A stretch of 64,000 bases of DNA from Aestuariibacter salexigens DSM 15300 (GTDB lineage Bacteria; Pseudomonadota; Gammaproteobacteria; Enterobacterales; Alteromonadaceae), in the NCBI RefSeq assembly GCF_000429145.1, contig NZ_AUBH01000006.1, positions 62,001-126,000 of the forward strand. The letters are read 5' to 3'. The notes under the pieces are model-generated. The model was not told where the DNA came from. It ran no database searches and saw only the letters and a program-made list of their open reading frames with translations. Both the position numbers and the translations under genes were made by a program. Positions 8,586 to 17,598 of this stretch are shown piece after piece (position 1 is the stretch's first letter; each line of letters begins with the position of its first letter).

Positions 8586-8614
8586 CAGCAAATATTTGCT
8601 GGAGGTGCCGGCAC
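8586..8614. repeat. Two adjacent perfect palindromes 3' of the MFS transporter gene
   Basis: A 16-base perfect palindrome (8586-8601, CAGCAAATATTTGCTG) is followed after 3 bases by a 10-base palindrome (8605-8614, GTGCCGGCAC). They lie just past the stop codon of the minus-strand transporter. As RNA read from the minus strand, the 16-base unit folds into a 6-bp stem with a 4-base loop followed by ATTTTGG, so it could end the glucan operon. Protein binding is the alternative. Confidence 0.45.
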
Positions 8615-8623
8615 TTTGCGAAC

Positions 8624-10183
8624 TTATACGAGCTTCTGCTCCAACTCTTCAAGACTCTTGCCCTTTGTTTCGGGCAGATATTTCAACACCAGCACCAGAC
8701 CGATAAAGGCAAATGCGCCATAACTCATGAACGTCAGTGCCGCGCCCAGGTTTGCCAACTCCCATGGAAACACCAGTTGCACAAGGAAGCTAACCAGACT
8801 GTTTACCACACCAACCGCTGAGATGGCGATGCCGCGTATATGGTTGGGGAAGATTTCAGAGAACATCACCCACATGACCGGCCCTAGCGACATCGCAAAA
8901 GACGCGACGAACGCGATGATGCCAAACAGAATAAGCTTGGCGTTAATTTGGCTAGCCTCAGCCAAAATATCGCTTTGATACTGATTGAACTGCTTGTCGC
9001 CTAATACCCCAATCATGGCATTCTTGAATGCAACGTCAGAATCAAACTGCACGTCTTTCACAGTGGCAAACTGGCGCGCTTCCAGACCATCATACTTGGC
9101 AACTACTGCCGAAATGGCTGAATCATCAAGGCTATAGGTAGCTTGCTTAAAGCCCCAGGCGCATACTGTCATACTGATAATCACGCCACTTAAGCCAATA
9201 ATGAGTAATGGTTTTCTGCCAAATCTGTCGATAGTCGCCATTGCCACAACGGTAAATACCACATTGACAATACCTATCCACACGGCCTGCATAAAGGCGG
9301 CATTAGTGCCCACCCCACTTTGTTCAAAAATAGTGGGAGCATAGAAAAAGATCACGTTGATGCCGGTTACCTGCTGTGCAATACCGACAATAAGACCAAT
9401 AAAGATAGGGAAGCGCATCCTGTGACTGAATAAAAATTTCAGGCGCGTCATCAGCGCTTCCTGCTTTTGCCCCACCGACGCCCGTATTTGTGCCAACTGT
9501 TCTGTCATCTGGCCAGTAGTAAATAACCGTGCCAAGGTATTCTCCGCTTCCTGCTGGTATCCCTTCATCATCAACCAGCGCGGGCTACGCGGAATGGTAA
9601 ACAACAATACAAACCACAACAGCGCCGGGACAATCTCCATGCCCAGCATCCATCGCCACAGTTGCTGATCAAGTCCCAACTCAGCCACCAGTGGCAAACC
9701 GCTCTGGCTAAATTGCAATAAGTAATAGTTACTGAAATACGAGACAGAGAAACCCAGTACGATATTAAACTGGTTCACTGATACCATTTTACCGCGATGT
9801 TCTGGTGCACTGATTTCGGCAATGTAAATCGGCGCAATCATTAGTGAGCAGAATGCCATACCGCCTATGAAACGGGCCGCAATCAGCATCCAGTAATCAA
9901 CTGCCAATGCTGATGCCAACGCTGAAATCAGATACAGAAAGGCAATAATAATGAGTGTTTTACGCCGTCCTATCGCATCGCATATAGCGCCTGCGGTGAA
10001 GGTTGCAATAATGCCACCCAGTGTGGGTGAGCTTACGACAAATCCCTGCTGCCAGGCTGTCAGCTCAAATTCATTGGCAACAAAGCCTACGGCACCTGAT
10101 ATCACCGACGCGTCAAAACCAAAGATAAATCCGCCCAGTGACACAATCAGTGTGTAATAAAGTGTTCGCTTATTCTCAAGCAT
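8624..10183 (-). CDS. MFS sugar porter (SP family), probable glucose/oligosaccharide:H+ symporter
   Basis: A 519-residue, 12-helix sugar porter of the XylE/GalP type, preceded by AAGGAA. Signatures: DAIGRRKT after helix 2, IPRSPRWLM at the end of helix 6, GINVIFFYAPTIFE in helix 7, DRFGRKPLL after helix 8, and PETKGKSLEELE at the C-terminus. Between the predicted helices 9 and 10 there is a hydrophilic insertion of about 60 residues that E. coli XylE lacks. It is the last gene of the minus-strand glucan operon, 48 bases after a GH3 gene, so it should move glucose or small beta-1,3-glucans into the cytoplasm. Substrate is inferred from context. Confidence 0.82.
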   Translation of the reverse strand: MLENKRTLYYTLIVSLGGFIFGFDASVISGAVGFVANEFELTAWQQGFVVSSPTLGGIIATFTAGAICDAIGRRKTLIIIAFLYLISALASALAVDYWMLIAARFIGGMAFCSLMIAPIYIAEISAPEHRGKMVSVNQFNIVLGFSVSYFSNYYLLQFSQSGLPLVAELGLDQQLWRWMLGMEIVPALLWFVLLFTIPRSPRWLMMKGYQQEAENTLARLFTTGQMTEQLAQIRASVGQKQEALMTRLKFLFSHRMRFPIFIGLIVGIAQQVTGINVIFFYAPTIFEQSGVGTNAAFMQAVWIGIVNVVFTVVAMATIDRFGRKPLLIIGLSGVIISMTVCAWGFKQATYSLDDSAISAVVAKYDGLEARQFATVKDVQFDSDVAFKNAMIGVLGDKQFNQYQSDILAEASQINAKLILFGIIAFVASFAMSLGPVMWVMFSEIFPNHIRGIAISAVGVVNSLVSFLVQLVFPWELANLGAALTFMSYGAFAFIGLVLVLKYLPETKGKSLEELEQKLV

Positions 10184-10231
10184 AGTATTCCTTCATCGCC
10201 ATTGAAGATGACGTTATTTTTATGAAAAGTA

Positions 10232-12109
10232 TTATTTCGCGACCATAGCCGCGCTGTCCGGGGGCATGGTCAGTTGATATCCATAACCGTAACCAGGTGG
10301 CCACACAACATAGTAGGCAGGCTTATTAAACCTCTGCGTGCCAGTATTTTCCAATGCCGGGCGCAGGCTCGGCCAGCTAAATGACAACCTGCCGGTAAAA
10401 TCAGCGCAGCCCGACAATAAATCAGCGACGGCGCCACCTTCAGAGCCCGGCAGCCAGGCAACAACCAGCGCATCTGACGCATCGTATTCAGCGTCAATCA
10501 CCAGTGGTCTGCCGGTAATTAAAACGGTTATTACTGTCATGCCTTTTTGCTTTAGTGTATTGATGGTAGCCAAATCTTCAGAGTGCAACTCAGACAAAAC
10601 CAGACTGCGACCATAGGGTGGCTGTATGGTGACCTCCCCTTTGATCTTGCTACCGGCTTCTATCAATATCCTGTCGCTATAACGAATATCGCCTAACCCT
10701 TCCGCGTAAGGTCTCTCACCAACGACTACCACAGCAACATCATAATCGTCGCCTTTAACGTCTGACAGCTGAGCTTCAGACACCAGCTGAGCAGTATCGA
10801 ATTTGTCTTTGATGCCTTGCCAAAGCGTGGTGACGCCGGGTAATGGGCGGTTATCTTCAACCCCCTGCCATTCAAGCGTAAACCCGCCACACTGGCTACC
10901 AGCATGGTTAGCGTTCTTACCCGTGACTAATACCCGTTTGTGTACAGATATAGGTAATGTGCCTGGGTTATTCTTAACTAACACGCAAGAGTCTGTTGCC
11001 ACCCGACGCGCTAGCTGACGATGCTCTGCACTACCAAACTTATCCCGATAGGTCAGACTACGACAGCTGGGACGCTGCTGCTCAAACAAGTTCATCGCTA
11101 CTTTGGCGGTCAGGATCCGTTCCACCGCATCGTTGATGCGGCCCATGGATATAGTCCCAAGTTCAATATGACGCAGCAGATGGTCGCGGAAAATCCGCCA
11201 GTTTTGCGGCATCATAAACATATCAATGCCCGCGTTGACGCTTTGTCCGACCGCTGTGTAAAAGTCGTCATCGACAAAGTTGATACCCTGCATATCCGAC
11301 AGCACAAAGCCCTGATAATCAAGTTGCTGCTTCAGGTACTCAGTAACAAGGAACTCATGAGCGTGACACTTGTCACCATTCCAACTGCTGAAGGAGACCA
11401 TGATACTTAACGCCCCTGCGTCAATCGCAGCGATAAAGGGACGCATGTGCTGTTCCAGCTCTGCCAGCGACATCCGCGCGTCACCCTGTTCGATACCGTA
11501 TTCGGTCGCGCCATCGCCTACCCAGTGTTTAGCACACGCCAGAATCGGATATTGCAGCCGCTCTTTATTCATGGCTCTGATGTAGGTATCGGCGAACCTT
11601 GCTACTACATCGGGCTTTTCAGAGACGCTTTCATAGGTCCGCCCCCAGTGATAATGCTGCGCAATGGCCAGGTTGGGTCCAAATATCCAATTCGCACCAA
11701 TGGCTCTTACCTCATCTGCCGTCACTTTGGCGACACGCTCAATATCTGCATCACATTGCGTAGCACCCAAACCGATATTGTGCGGGAAGATGGTTGCGCC
11801 GCTGACGTTAGCATTGCCGTGAATCGCATCCAGTCCATATAAAAGTGGAATGGCAGTAAGGGCGTCTTCGCGCTGCGTTGACGCACTCCATAGTGCATCC
11901 TGTAATGTTAACCAGTCTTCAATCTGGTTATCCCCCGGACACGAACCGGCAGAACTCATTACTGCACCAAGGTGAAAGTCATGCACATCCCGTGGCGAAC
12001 AGGTAGTGTGATCGGCCAGGATCATCTGCCCCACTTTCTGCTCAAGGGTCAGCTGTCTGAGCAGTACTTTTGCCTGTTTACGGTAATATTGCATCCGAGC
12101 GGCACGCAT
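10232..12109 (-). CDS. GH3 exo-beta-glucosidase, ExoI/ExoP-like, no signal peptide
   Basis: A 625-residue two-domain GH3 hydrolase. The (beta/alpha)8 domain carries the substrate-binding KHWVGDGAT motif and the nucleophile Asp272 in GFVLSDMQGI. The second alpha/beta sandwich domain has VVVGERPYAEGLGD, where Glu470 matches the acid/base of barley ExoI-type exo-1,3/1,4-beta-glucanases. There is no Fn3 domain and no signal peptide, whereas many homologues are exported. Its ATG overlaps the stop of the preceding GH3 by one base (TGATG), implying coupled translation. It probably releases glucose from imported beta-1,3-gluco-oligosaccharides in the cytoplasm. Confidence 0.87.
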   Translation of the reverse strand: MRAARMQYYRKQAKVLLRQLTLEQKVGQMILADHTTCSPRDVHDFHLGAVMSSAGSCPGDNQIEDWLTLQDALWSASTQREDALTAIPLLYGLDAIHGNANVSGATIFPHNIGLGATQCDADIERVAKVTADEVRAIGANWIFGPNLAIAQHYHWGRTYESVSEKPDVVARFADTYIRAMNKERLQYPILACAKHWVGDGATEYGIEQGDARMSLAELEQHMRPFIAAIDAGALSIMVSFSSWNGDKCHAHEFLVTEYLKQQLDYQGFVLSDMQGINFVDDDFYTAVGQSVNAGIDMFMMPQNWRIFRDHLLRHIELGTISMGRINDAVERILTAKVAMNLFEQQRPSCRSLTYRDKFGSAEHRQLARRVATDSCVLVKNNPGTLPISVHKRVLVTGKNANHAGSQCGGFTLEWQGVEDNRPLPGVTTLWQGIKDKFDTAQLVSEAQLSDVKGDDYDVAVVVVGERPYAEGLGDIRYSDRILIEAGSKIKGEVTIQPPYGRSLVLSELHSEDLATINTLKQKGMTVITVLITGRPLVIDAEYDASDALVVAWLPGSEGGAVADLLSGCADFTGRLSFSWPSLRPALENTGTQRFNKPAYYVVWPPGYGYGYQLTMPPDSAAMVAK

Positions 12110-14331
12110 CAGGCCACCTCTCCTACCAGTTCAAAGTCTGCACACAATGCAGCATTGCTATCTCCGCCCACCCACAACGTGAATGTGCCTGGCTCCAGAC
12201 AGCGTTTCCCTCTGGCATCAAAAAAGGCCAGCTCATCGGCGGGCAAATGAAATTTAACCCGTTGTGTCTCTCCTGGCTGCAATGAAACGCGTTGAAATGC
12301 TTTAAGCTCTCTGACTGGTCGTGTTGCACTGGCCACATGATCGCGGATATACAGCTGCACCACCTCATCGCCAGCAACGTGTCCCTGGTTGGTCACAGCT
12401 AGGCTGACCCCAAGCGTATCGCCTGTATGTAGTAACAGGTTATCCAGAATCACGTCGTGATAGGCGAAGTGGGTGTAGGAAAGACCGAACCCAAACGGAA
12501 ATAGCGGCGTAAAATCGGTATCCATGTGTGAAGACGACATACCCAGAGACGTTTGCTCAGCGCGCATCGGAAAGGCATCCATATGCACAAAATTGTCTCG
12601 ATTAACCGGTCGACCGCCCGGTTTAACGGAATGATAAATGGGAATTTGCCCCACTTTACGCGGGAAGGTAATGGGTAATTTGCCGGAAGGTACCGCGTTG
12701 CCCACCAGCAAATTGGCTATGGCCGCCCCGCCCATCGATCCCGGGTGCCAGGCATACAATAATGCATCAACCTGTTGCACGGCTGATTCAATGGCCAGAG
12801 GACGGCCTGCCATGACCACCAATATCAGCGGAACGCCTTTACTGCTCAGATGCTCAGAAAGCGCATTAATCAGCTGTTGTTGTGCACCTGGCAACCCCAA
12901 CTCTGCGCGACAATGCGCCTCGCCAGACAGAATGGCTTCCTCGCCTACGCATACAATCACCGCATCGCTTGCTGATGCCAGAGTAATCGCATCAGGAATA
13001 TGTTTTGTGTCGCAATCACGAGTGTTATCGAAAACCTTGTGATAATTAATGGCGACGTGGTCAGGAAGTACGTTGCGCAGCCCCTGATGCAAGGTACAGC
13101 TGCGGGTGATATCTCCATCAAAAATCCAGGTACCCAGCTGCTCGTAATCATCATCTGCCAACATGCCAAGCAGCGCGACAGAATTTAATTTGTCGGTATT
13201 CAAAGGCAATGTATGTGATTGATTTTTAAGCAGCACACAACTCTTTTCCGCACACACTCGTGACGCGTCGAGATGTGCAGCGAGGTTATGTTTGGGTGCT
13301 GGCAGATTAGTCACACCCTGATCAAATAACCCCAGCGCGAACTTAACCGCCAGAATCCGTGCCACAGCCTGGTCGATTCGCTGCTGCTGTACTTTATTTT
13401 CGTGAATTAACTGATGGCCGTAGCTAATAAAGGTCGCGCTGACCATCTCCATATCCACACCGGCATTAATAGCCAGCTCAGCGGCATGACGGTCACAACC
13501 GGCGATACCATGCACGGTTAACTGATGCACAGATGCCCAGTCACTGACCACCAGCCCGCCGAAATGCCACTCATCTTTTAATACGTCAGTCAGTAACCAT
13601 TTATTTGCGCTAACGGGTTCGCCGTTAACATCGCTAAATGAGGTCATAAATGTCGCGACGTTATTGTTGCTGGCAGCATGGAAGGATGGCATGTGCACAT
13701 TGCGTAAATCATGCTCGCTGATGTTGGTGGTGTTGTAGTCTCGGCCACTTTCAGAGGCACCATAACCCACAAAATGCTTGGCGCAGGCGGCGATGGCACC
13801 CTGACTAGCCAGATCGTCAGTTTGATAGCCCTTAACCATGGCGACTGCCAATGTGGAACAGAGCACAGGGTCTTCGCCAAAACACTCAGCCACTCTCCCC
13901 CACCTCGGGTCGCGGCAGATATCAATCATGGGAGAGAACGTCCAGTTGATGCCAATCTCTGACGCTTCAAGCGCACTGATTCGGGCAGCAGACTCGATGG
14001 TGTCTGGGCACCAGCTGGAGGCTAACCCTAACGGAATAGGAAAAATGGTTTTGAAGCCGTGGATCACGTCCCGGCCAATTAATAAGGGAATGCCACATCG
14101 ACTTTCGTGCACCGCAATGCGCTGTAACTGCACGATAATGTCAGGGTTGACTTCGTTGATAACGGAACCGACACGACCTTCTCGAATAGCCTGCGCGAGA
14201 TCACCGGATATATGGCCACCATCGCCATTAACCTGGTTCATCTGGCCCAGCTTTTCTTCAAATGACATGTCAGCCAGCAGCGCCAATGCACGTTGCATCG
14301 CATCGCTGTCAGGCGCAAATAACGCGCTCAT
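12109..14331 (-). CDS. GH3 beta-glucosidase, BglX-like with C-terminal Fn3-like domain, no signal peptide
   Basis: A 740-residue GH3 enzyme: TIM barrel with PRWGRVAECFGEDP (142-155), KHFVGYGASESGRDY (185-199) and nucleophile Asp264 in GLVVSDWASV; then the alpha/beta sandwich (about 390-580); then a fibronectin-III-like domain with VVQLYIRDHVAS. This is the BglX order. BglX itself is periplasmic, but this protein starts MSALFAPDSD with no hydrophobic signal, so it should be cytoplasmic. It heads the minus-strand segment that continues through the second GH3 and the sugar porter. Two GH3s of different subfamilies suggest different linkage or chain-length preferences. Confidence 0.88.
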   Translation of the reverse strand: MSALFAPDSDAMQRALALLADMSFEEKLGQMNQVNGDGGHISGDLAQAIREGRVGSVINEVNPDIIVQLQRIAVHESRCGIPLLIGRDVIHGFKTIFPIPLGLASSWCPDTIESAARISALEASEIGINWTFSPMIDICRDPRWGRVAECFGEDPVLCSTLAVAMVKGYQTDDLASQGAIAACAKHFVGYGASESGRDYNTTNISEHDLRNVHMPSFHAASNNNVATFMTSFSDVNGEPVSANKWLLTDVLKDEWHFGGLVVSDWASVHQLTVHGIAGCDRHAAELAINAGVDMEMVSATFISYGHQLIHENKVQQQRIDQAVARILAVKFALGLFDQGVTNLPAPKHNLAAHLDASRVCAEKSCVLLKNQSHTLPLNTDKLNSVALLGMLADDDYEQLGTWIFDGDITRSCTLHQGLRNVLPDHVAINYHKVFDNTRDCDTKHIPDAITLASASDAVIVCVGEEAILSGEAHCRAELGLPGAQQQLINALSEHLSSKGVPLILVVMAGRPLAIESAVQQVDALLYAWHPGSMGGAAIANLLVGNAVPSGKLPITFPRKVGQIPIYHSVKPGGRPVNRDNFVHMDAFPMRAEQTSLGMSSSHMDTDFTPLFPFGFGLSYTHFAYHDVILDNLLLHTGDTLGVSLAVTNQGHVAGDEVVQLYIRDHVASATRPVRELKAFQRVSLQPGETQRVKFHLPADELAFFDARGKRCLEPGTFTLWVGGDSNAALCADFELVGEVA

Positions 14332-14456
14332 CTGTCTCAGTGTCTCTCTATATCACCTGCACGCAGGTGCGGTTCGTTGCTGTTACGACGTTGTTGTAGG
14401 GATGCTGTTTTTTATTGTTATTTTTAACGCTATGACAGGTTGTTAGATCGAGTGTA

Positions 14457-14484
14457 AAAAGCCGCCCTTCACTGGGCGGCTTTT
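14457..14484 (-). terminator. Rho-independent terminator after the TonB-dependent receptor gene
   Basis: A GC-rich hairpin (AAAAGCCGCCC / GGGCGGCTTTT, 6-base loop) directly follows the receptor stop codon, and on the minus strand the stem is followed by a T-run. The plus strand also carries Ts after the stem. It separates the GH16-receptor unit from the GH3-GH3-porter unit. Confidence 0.85.
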
Positions 14485-14500
14485 ATCACTTTTACAGATA

Positions 14501-17497
14501 TCACTCAGAGAATGAATATCTCACACCAAGCGCATACCTTGGACCATATTGAGCGGCGCTCAGGAACTGACGCTCAAAGCGACCGAATCGACGTTCAGTC
14601 TCATTGGTCAGGTTGATGCCCTCGAAGAACACAGTCAGGTTGTCTGTCACGTCATAGTTCACGCTCAGATCCCACTGCAGATATTCTTCGAAATACTGTG
14701 GTGGTGCATCACTGGTATCTGGCTGACCTTGAGCTATCAGGTACTCATCACGCCATGCTGCAGTCAGCTTAACGGACAGACCATCTTTCTCATAGAAGCC
14801 CTGCCAGTTAGCAGAGTTACTCAAGCCAGGCAGAATGGCCTGTGCGGCGAGAATATAGTTGTCATACTCAACGTCACCGTCTACCAAGGTCATGTTGAAC
14901 CCGGTACCGAAGCCTGAATCACCGAACACGTGCTGCACTGCGAATTCCAAACCGTTCACCTTACGAGAGCCAACGTTTTCTGGAGAACTGATGGTCCACT
15001 CGATCAGCGGGTCTGTTGCAGGATCAGGCAGGATGCGATTGTTTTCACCGATGCCAACGCCGTTAGCGACAATCTCTGCAAAGATTGCTGCGTCAGTTGC
15101 CTGCTCGCCGCGCCCTTCAATCGCTGTCACTGCTGCGTTCCAACGCCCGCCGAGGTAAACGTCATGCAGACCTTCGAACGTGGTAGTGACCTGAGTGTTA
15201 TCAATCCAGTCTTCTACATCTTTCCAGAACAGACCGATGGCCGCATAGCTGGCATCGTCATAGTAATATTCCAGTGAAAGATCCAAGTTAGTAGATTTAA
15301 ACGGCTTCAGGTTAGGGTTACCACGACTACCTGTTCTTGAGCCAATCTTCGGTGATGGCGTAAGGGCAAGGAAGCCAAGCATGTTACCCAGTGTCGGACG
15401 AGTGATCGTCTGACCGGTTGAGAAGCGACCTACCAGTTCGTCAGTGATATCCAGTTTTATGTCGAGCATTGGCAACAGCAGATCGTAGTTACCAGTGAAT
15501 TCAACTTCCTGAACCTCACCACCGCTGGCAAATTGTGTAATCCACTCAGAGCCACTGGCCCAGTAAACTAACTCTGGAACACGACTCTTGGCAGGACTGA
15601 CAACGTCTGTTTCTTCATAACGTAGACCCAGGTTCACGTCGACATAGTAGTCGCTAATCTCAAATTCCCATGATGTAGACACGTAAAGACTCAACGTTTC
15701 TTCGTCGATACGGTTAACTGGGAAGTTCTCAGGACCAAATGAACCCACTTCATATACGTCGCTTCCGACCACATCTGCAGTGAGATATGCTGCCTGACGA
15801 GTGAACGCTTCATCCAGGTTAAAGGTGTAGGTATAACCAGGTGCAACACCGCCGTTTGCGAATGAGAACTCGTCCATGAAATCGCTCAAATCAACACGGG
15901 TAAACATGCTGTCTGGGAAGATTTCTGCGAATACGCCAGTACCGAACCCAGGAGCTTCAGCGTTGTTCGAGCCACCGGAGCCAGACAGAGACTGCTCTGT
16001 CCATGCGGCACCGAACCTTACGTTGGTCAAGCCATAACCGATATCTGGCATCCACTCACCGTCAAACTGATATTGAGTGACTTCAGACTCACCTGGTGTT
16101 CTGGTAAAGATACTGAAGTTGGTACCAATCTCGTTTGCGCTGATTTCCTGGCTACCGTTAGCCCAGTTGATGTTAAAGCCCGGAATATCACCTGTGCGGA
16201 AAAAGTATTCCTTATCGAACAGATTTGGTGAACCCAGAATTACGCGAGCTTGCGCACCCAGTCCCTTATCCAATCCGTTATCGGTATTGGTTTTGGACGT
16301 GTGTGCATCAAAGCGGAAATTCAATGAATCTGTAGCAAACCATTCGATGTTAATGCCTGTGGCCTTAGAATCGACTTCGCCGGTTTCTCTGAAGCGAGTG
16401 AACGAACCGTCATCACCTGATGAGTTGTAGTAAATGGCTGTGCCGTTTTCATCCAGTTCATAGGCGTTAGCGTTTCCGCCAAACGAACCATTCCACAGAC
16501 CCCAACCAAGTGAATCATTGGTTGTTAAGGTGTCACTTATGGTGTGATCAACAGTGAAAATCAAGTCGTCTGTTGGTGCAAACTGCAGCGTTACCATTCC
16601 GTTTACACGCTCTCGCTGCAGATCATCAATATTGAAACTGATTTCCTGTGGGAAGAACATCGCGGCAGTTGGCTCCAGCACACCTTCTGCATTCGGTATC
16701 CAGAAAATCTCTGCCGGATTACCATTGCCGTCAGTTGGACGGTTATCAATCACATCCTGTTCACCAGAGAAGCTTGGATTCAGCTGCCATGAACGCACAT
16801 TAGCGCCCTGACGCTGGAAGTCTCGACGATGGTAAGAGAAGTTGACTGATACACCGAACATGTCATCAGCAAAGGTGTTGCTGTATAGACCGGCAAATTC
16901 TGGCGTTACATCTTCTCCCGTCTCATTTGACGTATCGTGGATGCCTTTCGCCATAAAGGTATACTTTTCACCCGGGCTGGCGATAGGTCGGTTAGTGATG
17001 ATATTAACCGTTGCCCCCAGACCGCCAGTGGGCACATCTGCGCGCGCAGACTTGTAAATCTCAAGGGTTTTCACGCCCTCAGAAGACAAGTTTTCAAAAT
17101 TAAATGAACGGGTAAAACCAGTACCTGCCATCTGACGACCGTTTAAGGTCACCAGGTTAAACTCAGGACCAAAACCACGTACCGTGATTTGGCTACCTTC
17201 GTTGTTGGCACGGCTTACCGATACACCAGTTATACGTTGTAGAGATTCTGCCAGGTTGGTGTCCGGGAATTTACCCATTTCTTCCGCCGAGATGGCGTCA
17301 ACCACACCTGTTGAACCGCGTTTAATGTCCTGGGAACGAGCCAAACTGCCTCGGATACCCTGGATTTCAATAACTTCAACCTCACCGGCACCGTCAGCTT
17401 GCGCCTCTTGGGCATGCACAGGTGCAAGTACCGTTGTGCTTAGCAGCATGGAAATGGCTACTGATAAGCGATTTTTCAAAAAGTTAGTGTGTCTCAT
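14501..17497 (-). CDS. TonB-dependent outer-membrane receptor for beta-1,3-glucan oligosaccharides
   Basis: About 998 residues from ATG 17497 (AGG ribosome site); a TTG 15 bases upstream is less likely. A signal peptide (MRHTNFLKNRL then a hydrophobic run ending APVHA) is followed by an EVEVIEIQG TonB-box-like segment and a plug domain with KFPDTNLAESLQRITGVSV. The rest is a beta barrel ending GVRYSFSE with a C-terminal outer-membrane tail. This is the carbohydrate-type TonB receptor common in marine Alteromonadales. The gene is downstream of a GH16 lipoprotein gene and between glucan hydrolases, so it should import laminarin fragments cut at the surface. Confidence 0.9.
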   Translation of the reverse strand: MRHTNFLKNRLSVAISMLLSTTVLAPVHAQEAQADGAGEVEVIEIQGIRGSLARSQDIKRGSTGVVDAISAEEMGKFPDTNLAESLQRITGVSVSRANNEGSQITVRGFGPEFNLVTLNGRQMAGTGFTRSFNFENLSSEGVKTLEIYKSARADVPTGGLGATVNIITNRPIASPGEKYTFMAKGIHDTSNETGEDVTPEFAGLYSNTFADDMFGVSVNFSYHRRDFQRQGANVRSWQLNPSFSGEQDVIDNRPTDGNGNPAEIFWIPNAEGVLEPTAAMFFPQEISFNIDDLQRERVNGMVTLQFAPTDDLIFTVDHTISDTLTTNDSLGWGLWNGSFGGNANAYELDENGTAIYYNSSGDDGSFTRFRETGEVDSKATGINIEWFATDSLNFRFDAHTSKTNTDNGLDKGLGAQARVILGSPNLFDKEYFFRTGDIPGFNINWANGSQEISANEIGTNFSIFTRTPGESEVTQYQFDGEWMPDIGYGLTNVRFGAAWTEQSLSGSGGSNNAEAPGFGTGVFAEIFPDSMFTRVDLSDFMDEFSFANGGVAPGYTYTFNLDEAFTRQAAYLTADVVGSDVYEVGSFGPENFPVNRIDEETLSLYVSTSWEFEISDYYVDVNLGLRYEETDVVSPAKSRVPELVYWASGSEWITQFASGGEVQEVEFTGNYDLLLPMLDIKLDITDELVGRFSTGQTITRPTLGNMLGFLALTPSPKIGSRTGSRGNPNLKPFKSTNLDLSLEYYYDDASYAAIGLFWKDVEDWIDNTQVTTTFEGLHDVYLGGRWNAAVTAIEGRGEQATDAAIFAEIVANGVGIGENNRILPDPATDPLIEWTISSPENVGSRKVNGLEFAVQHVFGDSGFGTGFNMTLVDGDVEYDNYILAAQAILPGLSNSANWQGFYEKDGLSVKLTAAWRDEYLIAQGQPDTSDAPPQYFEEYLQWDLSVNYDVTDNLTVFFEGINLTNETERRFGRFERQFLSAAQYGPRYALGVRYSFSE

Positions 17498-17530
17498 TCT
17501 TGACCTACTCAATGTCTAATTTCTTCCCCG

Positions 17531-17577
17531 TCCCGGAGGTTGCTCACTGCCTACTGCAATTCAGCAGTGAGCCGGGA
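17531..17577 (-). promoter_or_regulatory. Nested stem-loop between the GH16 and TonB-receptor genes
   Basis: Two nested inverted repeats: TCCCGG (17531-17536) with CCGGGA (17572-17577), and inside them GCTCACTGC (17542-17550) with GCAGTGAGC (17564-17572). In the minus-strand transcript this makes a long hairpin in the 101-base gap, with no T-run after it. Such intercistronic structures can stabilise one part of an operon mRNA or reduce readthrough. The role here is inferred. Confidence 0.5.
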
Positions 17578-17598
17578 CACCGTTTTCAGGTCTGTGGT

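Noticed and set aside
12109-14446. Long plus-strand frames opposite the GH3 genes (for example near 13838-14446)
   Set aside because: They are antisense to convincing GH3 coding sequence, with no ribosome site and no recognisable protein features.
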